Assembly: GCA_021018995.1 (NCBI GenBank)
Contig: CM037596.1
Location: 105,755,416-105,819,415, forward strand
Direction: 5' to 3'
DNA from: Chloranthus sessilifolius
Lineage: Eukaryota; Streptophyta; Magnoliopsida; Chloranthales; Chloranthaceae
DNA length: 64,000 bases
The translations under genes were made by a program, and so were the position numbers. This document shows positions 23,515 through 34,205 of this stretch, in pieces. A model generated the notes under the pieces. That model was not told the origin of the DNA, did not search any database, and saw only the letters and a program-made list of their open reading frames with translations. Numbering within the stretch: position 1 is the stretch's first letter; the number at the start of each line of letters is the position of its first letter.

Positions 23515-23528
23515 ATTAAAAAAAAAAA
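23515..23528 (+). mobile_element. SINE 3' end and A-tail (continuation of 20734-20868)
   Basis: The short remainder ATT plus an A run follows the LTR target duplication and is itself followed by the SINE's own target duplication AAGTCGCTC (23529-23537). The LTR therefore inserted into an existing SINE. Confidence 0.85.
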
Positions 23529-23537
23529 AAGTCGCTC

Positions 23538-24107
23538 GATCCAAGTATGGCGTATTCAATTTCCAACCGATGAAATGGGGCCACAAAAGCGTCGTTGCGA
23601 ATTCTGCCTGTAATTTTGGGATTTTACTTAAGATTTGCTCCTAAGTCATCTATTTTACAAGGAATCTTGCAGTTTAAAGCCACACTTTACCACGAGATAG
23701 CAACCACAAAGTGGAATCTCCTAGTAAAAAATCCATTTGCGGTGCAAATCCCACCCTTTACGCTGAAGCGAACGCAGCCATAGTCTATAGTTCGCACTAT
23801 GGGACCTCATCTTGTATTTCTAGTGTTAACTTATTCATAACCAATGCCAACAAATAAGGACTCATAGCAAACGCTTAATGCAGACCAATTTTGAAAAAAA
23901 ACTTAATTGACTTTTTATAGGTATCATGATGTCCTCATGTGCACCTCTCTTCTCCAGCCTACATGGGACTAAATGCTTATTAAGGTTTCAATTTTATTTC
24001 AACTGAGGGTTAACATCGCACCCCAATAGTCCATTACTTAACCGTGGGTTGGACCCGAGAGTTCCAACTCTAGGATAAAGTTATTTGGTTCATTACTCTA
24101 AATGAGT
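23538..24107. other. Unassigned stretch
   Basis: No coding or repeat family recognised; it lies between the SINE and the left end of the second Harbinger element. Confidence 0.4.
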
Positions 24108-24141
24108 GTGTCCGAGTATCTTCAGCAAGGATAGCCAAATT
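24108..24141 (+). repeat. Candidate left TIR of Harbinger element B
   Basis: The sequence around GAGTATCTTCAGCAAGGATAGC resembles the reverse complement of 30746-30775 (GAGCATCTCCAGCAGATGCG). In both arms a CACTC-A-CAAAT-C block and a CTACTCTTT block follow inward. This kind of imperfect terminal and subterminal similarity is usual for plant PIF/Harbinger elements. The flanking three bases do not match clearly, so the exact end is uncertain. Confidence 0.5.
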
Positions 24142-24307
24142 TGAATAGTTAAACACCTTTTTAGCTATCATTTTCTATTTTAAGTATTGCTTTTTCAATG
24201 CACACTCTAGCAAATTCTTTATTTTAGCTACTCTTTTTTTTGAAATACTATTATTCATTCTTATTTTATTATATCTTTACCAACACTCAAATTTTCAAAT
24301 ATTCACT

Positions 24308-24505
24308 GTTTCTAATAGTCATATTTCTCCAACGATCGTATGTTTCCAACGGTCATATTTCTCTAACAGCTGCTATTCACTGAAATCGGCTATATTTTTC
24401 TAACGGTCATATTTCTCCAACAGTCGTATTTTTTCGATAGTCATATTCTTAAACGGCTAGAATTTTATAATAGCTATTATTTCTCCAATGGTTATATTCT
24501 CTCAT
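24308..24505 (+). repeat. Degenerate subterminal repeats (TTTCTCCAACGGTCATA)
   Basis: About eight imperfect copies of a roughly 17-base unit lie just inside the candidate left end of Harbinger element B, before the transposase. Repeats of this kind near element ends often serve as accessory binding sites; this is inference. Confidence 0.6.
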
Positions 24506-24635
24506 TTAAAAATAAGGTCTCTTGACTATAATAGTAGGCAAATCTATTGTGAATTTTATTACATAAAAAATTAGCTATTTTTTAATAATTTTTTATATCT
24601 TTTCTCTATATTATTCATTCTTCACTTTCGCTCAA

Positions 24636-25922
24636 ATGTCTAACGACCTTATCTACAAAATATTGGCTAAAGACTCCTACTTCGAGGATGAGTTGCAATC
24701 CTCTATCGTAATTGTTGTGGGACAAAATAATTGGAGGATCAAAGAGAATACAAAGCACGCCGTGATTCTCTTCTGGGACGTGTGTTGATCGATCGTGATT
24801 CTATGCAAGGCTACCAACAGCTATTTCAAAACTATTTTGCTGATTCACCAGTATATCCTCTAAAATTATTTCGAAGGAGGTTTCGTATGAATCGTTCTCT
24901 TTTCCTTCGTATTCACTCTACGATAGAAGCTCACGATTCATACTTTGTCCAAACAAGAAATTTTACTGAAACTCTCGGTTTATCTTCCCTTCAAAAGATG
25001 ATAGTTGTACTTAGAATGCTCGCTTATGAAGTAATGGCCGACTATGTAGACAAGTATATGAGGATTGGAGAATCCACCACAATTGAGTCTCTAAAATGTT
25101 TTGCTACAGCAATAGTTTTAATTTTTTCAGATAGGTACTTGAGGTCATCAAATAACAACGATGTTGCTAGATTGCTAGAAGTTAGCGAACGACGTGACTT
25201 TTCGGGGATGTTGGGCAGCATCAATTGCATGCATTGAAAGTGGAAGATTTTTCTAGTTTGGTTGAAAGAACAATTTTCTGGTCATAGTCATGACGCAACG
25301 ATAATTTTAGAAGGAACCGCTTCATATGGTCTATGGATATGGCATGGTCGGTTTGGGCTTCCTGATTCACACAATGACATCAATGTTTTGGAATGTTCTT
25401 TCGTATCTTCTGCACTTGTTGAATAAGATATTTTTCTTACCAATTACTCAATAAATGGTCATAACTATATAGTAGGAATTTACCTCGCCGACAGTATATA
25501 TCCACGGTAGTCAATCTTTGTGAAGACAATTTCACATCCACAAGGAAGAAAGGCAAAATATTTTGCTACATCCCAAGAATAAGCAAGAAAGGATGTTAAA
25601 CGTGCATTCAGAGTGCTTCAAGCACGATTCGCAATAGTGAGTGGACCTGCTCGTGGATGAAACCGCCAGACGCTCAAACTCATTATGAAACATGCATAAT
25701 ATTACATGACATGATCACTGAAGATGAAAAAATAGTGGCGATGCCTTTGACATCAACTATGAACAAGTCGAAGACATTCCTAATATTCAAGTACCTTGCT
25801 AGCGTACTCCTGAATTTATGCAATTCATTCAAAGGCATCTGAGTATTCGAGATAGCCAAACTCATTCTTAGCTGCAATCGAATCTCATCGAACACTTGTG
25901 GAAAATGCATGGCCAAAATTAA
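24636..25922 (+). pseudogene. PIF/Harbinger (ALP1-like) transposase pseudogene
   Basis: The original start is probably the ATG at 24636 (MSNDLIYKILAKDS, then an acidic stretch). A frameshift near 24730 leads into the frame that starts MEDQREYKARRD. Recognisable family blocks follow: FQNYFADSPVYPLKLFRRRF, RMNRSLFLRI, GLSSLQKMIVVLRMLAYEV, DVARLLEVSERRDFSGMLGS, KEQFSGHSHDATIILEG, ASYGLWIWHGRFGLPDSHND, YLADSIYP, FVKTISHPQGRKAKYFA, ARKDVKRAFRVLQARFAIV and CIILHDMITEDE, ending QSNLIEHLWKMHGQN. The stop at 25238 replaces the conserved Trp of CMHWKW. Of the catalytic triad, the first Asp is Asn (GSINCMH), the second Asp is present (YLADSIY) and the Glu is Lys (DVKRAF). It is therefore inactive in catalysis as well as in reading frame. 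Confidence 0.93.
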
Positions 25923-26024
25923 TTTCATATCAAGCTATGTTACAATAGTTTAGCTTCTGATTATTTCATATAAATATACTGAAACATAATTTAAAAATTA
26001 ATATTTTAAATAAAACATATTTAT

Positions 26025-26885
26025 CCCTGCGAGTTTCAATGATTTCCATTTGTCATATACGTACATACTCTCTTTGGATTTCAGATAAGCCACTTGTATC
26101 CATCAAAATAATTTTGTCCTCCTCAAATTGAATCTTCACCTTCTCTCAAGCATCCACTCTTCTCATAAATTCCAATTTTTTCTCACTGATTTTTTGTGCT
26201 CTTTCATTCATCTGGGTTAGTAACCTCACCAAACCTTTTTCATCGGCATTGACATTTTTCTTTTATTTATGCAATCTTTCTTTTACAGCCTTTCTTTCCA
26301 CGGGTCTCTCCAAGTCTACAAAGTTACTGGTGTCGTTACTATCATCTCCTAGATTCATCGAAGGTAGAGTAGAAGACAACGATCTCCTAGCAAACAACGT
26401 CCTATTCAAACTTTCCTTCTCTTCAAGCCACTTTGGACATTCTTTCAATATAATCCAGCAATGTTCAAACTGAAAATAGGCTTTATTCTCCACCTTATAT
26501 AACTATCTTTTACCCGAGCGATCTACAAAATTAAGGGATACAACATGAGTATAGAAAACAAGGTTCACAGGTAATGTAGATTTACAATGTTCGAACTGAA
26601 AGTGAAATTATATACCTTGTCTGATCCAGTCAAACTACTTTGATGCACTGACTCGGTTTGTGCCAAGCATCCACAAAATTTATTTACTGCCTTTTGAATT
26701 ATACTCCAGTGGTTAGTTAGAAATACATGATTTCGTATGATAATTAAGGTCATATTGGCATTGTTGTTATCATAAATCCTAGACCAATAAGCATTCTATG
26801 ATTGCTCAGTTCCTTATAGTATATTTGTAGTAATATTTACCCACACATCTACCAAGAAAAGATCTTCATCATTGTTGAAACTTTA
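26025..26885 (-). pseudogene. Harbinger ORF1: Myb/trihelix plus NAM-associated C-terminal protein
   Basis: Converging on the transposase, the minus strand carries the partner protein common in plant PIF-like elements. N-terminal text DEDLFLVDVWVNIT and LTNHWSIIQKAVNKFCGCLA comes from the SANT/trihelix region (about 26880-26640). After a probable intron (donor near 26618) come AYFQFEHCWIILKECPKW (about 26470), SMNLGDDSNDTSNFVDLERP (about 26330), and a coiled, charged tail with KKLEFMRRV and LMDTSGLSEIQREYV (about 26150-26050). Internal stops show decay. Proteins of this type are often annotated as no-apical-meristem-associated domain or glutathione S-transferase T3-like. Confidence 0.82.
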
Positions 26886-29590
26886 ACCTCGCACTTTTTA
26901 AGTGCTACAGTGAACTTTAACTTGCGATTCAGATGTTTCATCAATTGGGTTGGAAATCCCATTGATTCATTATCAAAGTAGGACACCTCATTCAGGAGAT
27001 CTATGAAAGTCGCGTTACCTTGCATTTGATAATTCTTTCGACGAAACTGAAGAAAATAAATAAAACTTATTTGGTAATTGATCAGTCACAAATTTTACTA
27101 CTTTGATACCCTCAACTGAGTACTGTTAGTCTACAATTTGCTATTAACAACCTTGTGATTGTGGATATTTAGATCAGCTGACAGAAGAAGGAAAAAACAC
27201 AAATCTATGTCAAAAAGGAGTTTGAAAGCATAGAAGCAAAGATCGCAAGTCAGAAGAGCAAAATCATAGTTGAAATTCCAGTCTACGAGAGAACGAAAAG
27301 GCATCGTAAGTCCTACGAATCAGTTGAAAGAACAAAAGACATAATCAAAAGTCAGAACCAGAGAAAGTACAACAATGCAGCATTGCAATTGAGCAAAAGA
27401 TACGATTGACTTCAAATTGGTGTACGAGAGCTTGCAAAGAAGATAAGAGAAGACTAAGAGAGATCGAGGAAGCTTACGAACGATCGAAGGAAGAATCGTA
27501 TAAAGAACACTGAAGGAAATGCAAAATCGTATCCACGATTTTAGAAATTGAAGCTATACGATTTAAGCCTGAAGACACAAGTGAGAGTGCAGAGCCATGC
27601 AAAATCGTAAAGCACATGAAGAATCTATGCACTCCACAAGTCAAGGAAGTCCTGTGAGATCTGCTACTGCTGAATATCAAGAAAGAATATCGTCCACAAG
27701 TCTAAAATTTTAAATAAAAAAAGATATGTATTAGGTAGTTTAGTTTTAGAAAGTTTACTGAGAATAGAGTCCTATAATTTTATAACGGCCTCTTATGAAT
27801 CTATAAATAAGAAAGTCTTGCATCCAGAATAATCATCCAAGGAGTTTCGATCTTAATTGACAACAAACATTGAAGAGGCCGAAAGATCAACATAGTGTAG
27901 TTTTTATTTTCAACAATTTAAATTTTTATCTTTTAATTCTAGTTTTTAATTTCAGTCGTTTAAATTTCTGTATTTAGTTTATCTAAAGAATTCTCAATTT
28001 TAATTGATGACTAAAATCTGGAATACTGAAGATCTAGAGTAGAATAAATTTACTTTCAACAATTTTAAATTCAGCATCTGTAATTATTTTCGATTCAGTA
28101 GAATAAAAAGTAGCTAATTTCTTTTATATGTTTAGGAACCCGACATCAAAGATTGAGTGTGAATAGTTAAGAATTTTTTAGTTTTCTGAATTCGGAATTG
28201 TGATTGATTAACGAATATGACTTTTAAAACTTGTCTGAGTTTTGAAAGGTTTTCACGATTTCTATAATTTTTCTCTTTGTTGTCATTGTTGTCCTAAGAT
28301 TGAGATCACTAGACTCCCATCACCCGACTATGTTGTCATTGTTGCCTTAGTTTCGCTAACGATATTCATGCTAGAAAGGTTTATGTTGCCGTCGTGTCTT
28401 AAATCGATCTTTTATTCTTCTTATGTTGTCATTGTTGCCTTAAGATAAACACATAAAATTCAGAGAACGAAGTTATAATTAATTAGAATTACAAAAATTT
28501 GTGATAAGAAACTGAACTTTGTCATTAAAATACTTTTATTTCAATCCAATACTTTAGTTTTAAACAAAAATCATTTTTTATTCTTTAAAGGCAAATAGAG
28601 ATTTTAGAAATGCTCCTTCCTTGTGGGATCGATACCTAATACACGTACTACAATTTCATTGTGTGCTTGCAATAGGATAAGACAAGATATAGTAACAGTG
28701 CTACCAATAATATACCAACACTCAAATTTATACATGAAGATAAAAAGTGTCACCTACAGGTATAATTGATATGGGGGTTTTTCAGGTTGAATTCATATAG
28801 CACATCAATTGAATTCATACAACACATCATTTAAAAATTATAAATAAGCAATCATATATTGAATTCATATAGCACGTCAATACTACTTGCTAAGACTTCT
28901 TGATACCTTGTGGATCTGCTTTTCAATTTCACTCATCTGATTTCATAAAAAATATGCTAGGGGAAGAAGATCAAACCAAATTCCTCAATTTAGGAACTTA
29001 TATTCCTAAATAATTACAGTAAGGTAAGGTTACCCCAGAGGTCTATCTCTTCAATTATTCAGGGTCTAATTCAAGTACTTCAAATTCAACTTTGAATCTA
29101 ATTTCATTTCAAATCTCGTTTCAAATCCTAATTCAATTTCAGGTTCCAATCCAATTTCGAGTCTCGTAAATCAGGCCAAATGGGGCCTTATTTACAATTA
29201 GATTAGGTCCTTAAGAGTTCTCCACAATTTCGATGTGGGTGCTTCTAGGTTTCAGTGGGGTGCCCATAGAAATATTTCACTAAGCCTCAAGTATGGACAT
29301 CATGGAGGGTCAGTGATCATTCACAAAAAATACATGTTTTGATACCGTATACAAAGCCTTATTAGTTCAAATTAAGGTACTAATGCAATATCTTGAGTTA
29401 TTCTTAAGTCTTAACAGGTGAATAATCTTTGATGAGAAATATGTGGAGAATGACCTAAAATAATACTTGAGGATGAGATCCAACGGTACCAAAGTGATCT
29501 AGAGTCTAAGATGATCAAAAGCTAAGGATGTACTATGACCCAGAAGAGAAAATATTAAAGAGAAAAGAAGAGTCAAAGATCTTAGCCTTT
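26886..29590. other. Interior of Harbinger element B or nested unknown repeat
   Basis: No coding was recognised. Three copies of a TGTTGTCATTGTTG phrase occur at about 28276, 28331 and 28424. The phrase CTTGTGGGATCGATACCTA near 28620 resembles text found near LTRs of some plant gypsy elements, so a degraded LTR retrotransposon may lie here. Confidence 0.35.
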
Positions 29591-29599
29591 GAAGGATAC

Positions 29600-29990
29600 C
29601 ACATGATTGCATAGCTCACGATGGATTGTGAGGATCGGGATTGAAGAGGAGTAAGGTCATGATTGATCGTGACCTTGAAAAATTGCAAGAGAAGCAAAAG
29701 TATGGACTCTAGAGAAGAAAGTCCAATCAATCGTGATTTGCGATTGCATGAAATTATAGCCACAATTGATTATGACCAGAAATAAATAAAATATACAGTT
29801 TTCAGAGAAAAAAGCCTTTGCAATCGTGAATCACGATTGCAAAAGAGTGAGTCATGATTGATCGTGGCCTGGGAAAAGAAGTCTCGTGAAGAATCATGAT
29901 TGATCAGGAAGAATCACAATTGATCGTGAAAAATCACGATTGATCAGGAAGAGTCACGATTGATCATGAATAATTATGATTATTTACAGC
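29600..29990. repeat. Dyad-rich cluster CACGATTGATCGTGA
   Basis: Ten or more diverged copies of motifs such as CACGATTGATCGTG, CATGATTGATCGTGG and GCAATCGTGAATCACGATTGC are interspersed with GGAAGA spacers. It is the same kind of palindromic cluster as in the LTRs of the window, but I cannot delimit an LTR around it. Confidence 0.65.
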
Positions 29991-30745
29991 GACAAAGATT
30001 GGGTCAGATCTTCCTATCTATAGGTCAGTTTCGTGCACATGATATATCGTTGGAAAGCTAACGCAAGCACTATAATATTTCGTAACTATGACAATCATTG
30101 ATTCTTCGCCGACTGATTCTAGCGTGGGTGATTATGAGAAACTAAAACCAGAAGAATCAAGCCTAAAAACCCACTAAAAAGTACTAGAGGAAAACAAAAC
30201 CCATGATCTCATCAAATTATTTTACTCAACAAACCTCAAATTTGCTCATGTAGTCCCCTGATTTTCCAGTAATGATACTAAAATAATCCAAATTCAAAAT
30301 AGTTAAGAAAACTCCCTTCTTAAATTTGCTCATATTGCTATCCACTAATTTTCTTGCAATTTTAAGATTTTTTCTTTTTGTTTCAAGAGGAGAAGATGAA
30401 CAAGAAAAAAAAAAAGATGAAAGAACACACTGATTTTTCATTGTCTAATCATCAGATTTTATAAAAAAATAGAGGAAGAAAAAAATCACTCAAATACTTG
30501 GAACAAAACTATAGCAAAGTTAGGTTTGGCAAGAGAGGGAGAGGGAGGGGGAGAGAAAGAAGGAGAGAGATATATGCAAGTAATAAAACCCCAAAAAATA
30601 ATAATAAAAGAGTAGTGAATGCTACAGTACTCGCTATCTATAACAAGCATTATAACACCTTGCTATTTTGGTGCATAGGATGGCGTATTTGTTGGAGTGC
30701 CCATTCTTTCGTTCATTCGCTAAAATAGTGATTCCAAGATAAATG

Positions 30746-30775
30746 TCGCATCTGCTGGAGATGCTCTCATGAGGG
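30746..30775 (-). repeat. Candidate right TIR of Harbinger element B
   Basis: Reverse complement begins GAGCATCTCCAGCAGATGCG, matching the left candidate at 24108-24141 in 14 of about 16 leading bases once the two are aligned, with similar subterminal blocks. Together they delimit an element of about 6.6 kb. Confidence 0.5.
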
Positions 30776-31202
30776 GTAACACTACAACTATCATCGAACG
30801 GCTTGGATTGGGTTTTGGACCTAATTTGAGTAAAAGAAAACTGACTCAAATATATTTTTAACTTTTAAATATTTTAAAGGGATATTTTGGTATTTTAGCG
30901 GCTTTAAAATTTGTCAATTCTATTTGATGTGACAGTTTATGTATAACGATAAAGTTAAGAATATTTGGCTATGGTATACTGAATTGGATAGTTAGCGACT
31001 TAGATAGTAAAGAGGGGGATTTTGTGAGCTTGAAAAGTAAACGAGGAAAACTATGATTTTTGACAGTTAGAAGAGGGATCTTGCAAAATATCCATAAAGA
31101 AAAAGTGAGGGTGCGTAGGTGTGCAATGTTCTCAATCTGCACACGAAACCTAAGATCCCGTGCCATTTGACAGGTGATGGTGGGTTATATCATATTCTCT
31201 AA

Positions 31203-31478
31203 GAGCTTGTTTGGATAGGAGAAAAAGAAAAGATATAGATAAAAAGGAAAGAAAATACTCTCTAAAGTGCCCATGTTTGACAATAAAATTAGGGAATTGA
31301 AAATGAAAACGAAAATATGTTATTTTCTCCCGCCTCGAAAACCTCTAAATCCGACTAGAATAGGGGTGGGAAGATGACATGTCACACGTTCCTCCTTTTA
31401 CAATAAGCTCTCTCTCTCTCTCTCTCTCTTTCCGATTTCTCTCTCTACCAAATCTCTTTCTCTAAATTTCTGTCACCG

Positions 31479-31525
<47 letters not shown>

Positions 31526-31879
31526 CGACCTATGTCAAGCATTCTTAATTTTTTATTTGGTGTGTGTAATGTACGCCTATAAAAATAAAGAGTTTCAGCG
31601 GCACTTATTATTAAGGTATTTTTTGGTAGCGGTAAGACTAATAGCGACAGTTTTTGGTAGCGACAGGATTAATAGTTGCAATTTTTTGTTAAAAAAGTTG
31701 CTGCTAATAATCTTATTTTTTGGATCGCCAAAGAAGGTACTCCCCTTTTATTTTTTATACCTTAGTAAACAATTCAAATGCCAAAAAATAATGAACTCCT
31801 ACCGATTCAAAAAGGGCTAGAATCCATAGCATCTTCAAATCTATTTCCACCCTTTCGTGGAAAACATCCAAACAGAGCC
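31203..31879. mobile_element. Probable Harbinger-like MITE with internal insertions
   Basis: The left end GAGCTTGTTTGGATAGG and the reverse complement of the right end GGCTCTGTTTGGATG form imperfect TIRs. The flanks are TAA and TAC. The inside holds two CT microsatellites (31409-31428 and about 31481-31522) and a degenerate relative of the TTAGCGGCAG elements (about 31584-31725). Confidence 0.5.
31481..31522 (+). repeat. CT microsatellite
   Basis: Alternating TC run of about 40 bases; a shorter one precedes it at about 31409-31428. Confidence 0.9.
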
Positions 31880-32294
31880 TACCGATATTTCAGTCAAAGA
31901 ATTACATGTATAAGACAACGCAAACTGTCCAATGGATGAGCTTCAATATTAGCCATTAAAAAGAAGATCAGTGACATGTATTAGAGTGCATAGATTTAGA
32001 CAAAGAAGGATAGCCATTCGTGGGGTCATAACCAAAGCCTAGGATTGTATTATATTACAATAGTGCAACTAATATGTTAAAGTAGTGCAACGCGTACCAA
32101 AGTTAAATTGTGAACCAGTAGAACATGCAATTTAAAAAAAAAAAAACGGGAAAGGGGATGGAGTCATCACTAGAGCTACGCCAATGGAAGGAAGTTGGGG
32201 GCATAAGAGTTGACCCCAATTTCCTAATACGTAGCCTGAGATGCGCTGTATTCATCTTTTTCTTTGGAGAAAAGATATGCAGGCATAAAGATAA

Positions 32295-32699
32295 GGGAGC
32301 CATTACTTGCACACGCTTTTTAAGTGATTACATCGAATCGTACCAAATTTAAAAGAAAGACTTTTCAAGTTTGACGGCCTCTACTATGTGAAAACACCAT
32401 CTAAGCCGTTTGATTTAAAGGCCATAATTTAAATATATAAATTGTAAAAGATTAGAATAAAATGTAATTTTCATCATTTGATTAAATGGAGGCAAAGATT
32501 ATTATATAATTTAACAGTTGACTACAATAGATCATATGACAAGTATCATGTTTTGCTCCAATTTTATGTAACAGAGATCTATTAATCATGAACTTCATAT
32601 CATAAGGCTCATATTGTATTTTTACATATCACTAAAATACCAAGTCTTTCTTTAAGCTTGGTGCAATCACTTGAAAAACGTGTGCAAGTAATGGCTCTC
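32295..32699. mobile_element. Mutator-type MITE (GGGAGCCATTACTTGCA family), copy 1
   Basis: The left end GGGAGCCATTACTTGCACACG is matched by the inverted right end AGTAATGGCTCTC, and inverted similarity extends over about 70 bases (AAGTGATT, AAAGAAAGACTT). The flanking nine bases are TAAAGATAA and TAAAGCTAG, a target duplication with two changes. A second copy is at 42602-42988. Confidence 0.8.
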
Positions 32700-32869
32700 T
32701 AAAGCTAGTTCTATCCCAAACCGTCCAAACTCCCAAAATTAATGGGGACGGACTCAAAATTACATCTCAGCCTACTCGTAAGAGTGGGCCGGGGACAAAG
32801 AAAACTAATCTGACACCATTGGATCAACTGCAAATGATCCAACATTTATCATCCCGATCCAACGACTAT

Positions 32870-33068
32870 CACTACAAAAAATAAGACTATTAGCAGCAGT
32901 TTTTTGCAGCTAAAAAGTGCCGCTATTAACAAAAAAATTATTAAGACTATTAGCGGCAGTTTTTTACAGCCAAAAAGCGCCGCTATTAACAAAAAAACTA
33001 TTAGCGGCAGTTTTTTTTGTTAATAGCGACAGTTTATAGCTGTCGCTAATAGTCTTTATTTTGTAGCG
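32870..33068. mobile_element. CACTA-type MITE with TTAGCGGCAG repeats
   Basis: Starts CACTACAAAAAATAAGACTA and ends inverted as TAGTCTTTATTTTGTAGCG. CACTA ends are typical of En/Spm elements; the right end has decayed from GTAGTG to GTAGCG. The body consists of repeated TATTAGCGGCAG/GCCGCTATTA motifs in alternating orientation. Related pieces are at 35559-35695, 39216-39300 and 31584-31725. Confidence 0.8.
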
Positions 33069-33212
33069 CGTGCAGTTGATCAAACTGGCCATACATATAT
33101 ACATTTTTTTATCAGATCATTGGTCCAACAATCGATATCTCTTGAATTCAATGGCCAAGATTTATCACCACGATTGGGTAAATTTTGTGTGTGCAAGTAA
33201 TGGCACCCAATA

Positions 33213-34205
33213 TTACATCTCCAAACTGTTCAAGATGGCAGCCACCTGGGAAATGGAAGGCCTATATTTTCTAGTATTACTAACACAAGCCAAAGCCACC
33301 TTAGCCAATCTAACAAGGGGCCCTATGTCTAAGGGCACCTCAATTCTAGTGTCCAAAAGTTCACTAACTCTCAACTCTCTAATCAAAGGCAAAGCCCACT
33401 TAACAATAAGCCCTCCTTCACATCTCCTGCCACTCAATAACTCCAACAAAACCATACCAAACCCATAAACATCACTAGCTTTGCACACCCCACCTCCAAC
33501 CCAAAACTCACCATCTAAGTACCCAAGAACACCTCTACTCTCTTTAGGAGACAAGAAAGAGAGCCCATAGTCACTAACCCTAGCACAAAGATTCAAATCA
33601 ATCAAGATATTGGATGGTTTGATGGACCCATGCACCACGTGGGGCACCGTCCCCTCGTGCAAGTACTCGATGCCACGTGCGGCTTCCGCAGCGATCTTCA
33701 CCCGGCGCACCCAATCTAAAACACCCACATGCTCATGAAGGTGGAAATCCAAGCTCTTCATGCCCACGAACTCCGATACTATAATTCTCTCCCCTGGGGC
33801 CTCGGAGTACCCGATTATCGGAACGATGTGAGGGTGGTGGACTAATGACAAACACTTGATCCTAGACGAAAACCCGGATCCCACATTTCTCAATACTAGG
33901 CACGGATCGATCCTTTTGACTGCGATTATGTGGCCACTCAATAATTCAGCCTTGTATATGGTCCCTAGGCCGCCCTTTCCGATAATTTGGCTAGGATTGA
34001 AGCCATCAGTGGCGGCATCGATATCTATCAAGGGGTAAGAGAGGGCACATAGTTTGATGGGAAGGACGGCGTCTTCCGATGACCCGACCGGTTTCTTCGT
34101 CGTACACATGATGATGAGGATGATGCCGAGGGCGATGAGCCCCGCGCAGAGGAGCGACATGATGATGTCGTAAGCGAGGTAGTGGAGAGTTCCACCATGG
34201 CTCAT
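33213..34205 (-). CDS. Membrane-anchored receptor-like pseudokinase
   Basis: An intact 330-residue single-exon reading frame. Residues about 12-36 (IIMSLLCAGLIALGIILIIM) form one membrane span after a very short N-terminus, so there is no real ectodomain. The kinase domain (about 55-330) shows the Gly-rich loop GKGGLGTIYKAEL, the ATP-binding Lys in IAVKRID, DYGLSFL in place of DFG, GYLDGEFW in the activation segment, SDVYGFGMVLLELLSGR, and a late Arg in RKYRPSISQV. Two key residues are missing. The catalytic-loop HRD is HGS (VVHGSIKPSNILID), which lacks the base Asp, and the alpha-C Glu position reads Arg (GFSSRIKCLSLVHHPHIV). It is thus predicted to be catalytically weak or dead and to act in signalling as a scaffold or allosteric partner. 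The family is plant receptor-like kinases; I do not recognise the exact orthologue. No introns or stops break it, and codon use is normal for a plant gene. Confidence 0.9.
   Translation of the reverse strand: MSHGGTLHYLAYDIIMSLLCAGLIALGIILIIMCTTKKPVGSSEDAVLPIKLCALSYPLIDIDAATDGFNPSQIIGKGGLGTIYKAELLSGHIIAVKRIDPCLVLRNVGSGFSSRIKCLSLVHHPHIVPIIGYSEAPGERIIVSEFVGMKSLDFHLHEHVGVLDWVRRVKIAAEAARGIEYLHEGTVPHVVHGSIKPSNILIDLNLCARVSDYGLSFLSPKESRGVLGYLDGEFWVGGGVCKASDVYGFGMVLLELLSGRRCEGGLIVKWALPLIRELRVSELLDTRIEVPLDIGPLVRLAKVALACVSNTRKYRPSISQVAAILNSLEM

Noticed and set aside
33070-33468. Plus-strand open frame of 132 residues
   Set aside because: It is antisense to the 3' part and flank of the pseudokinase gene and has no family resemblance.
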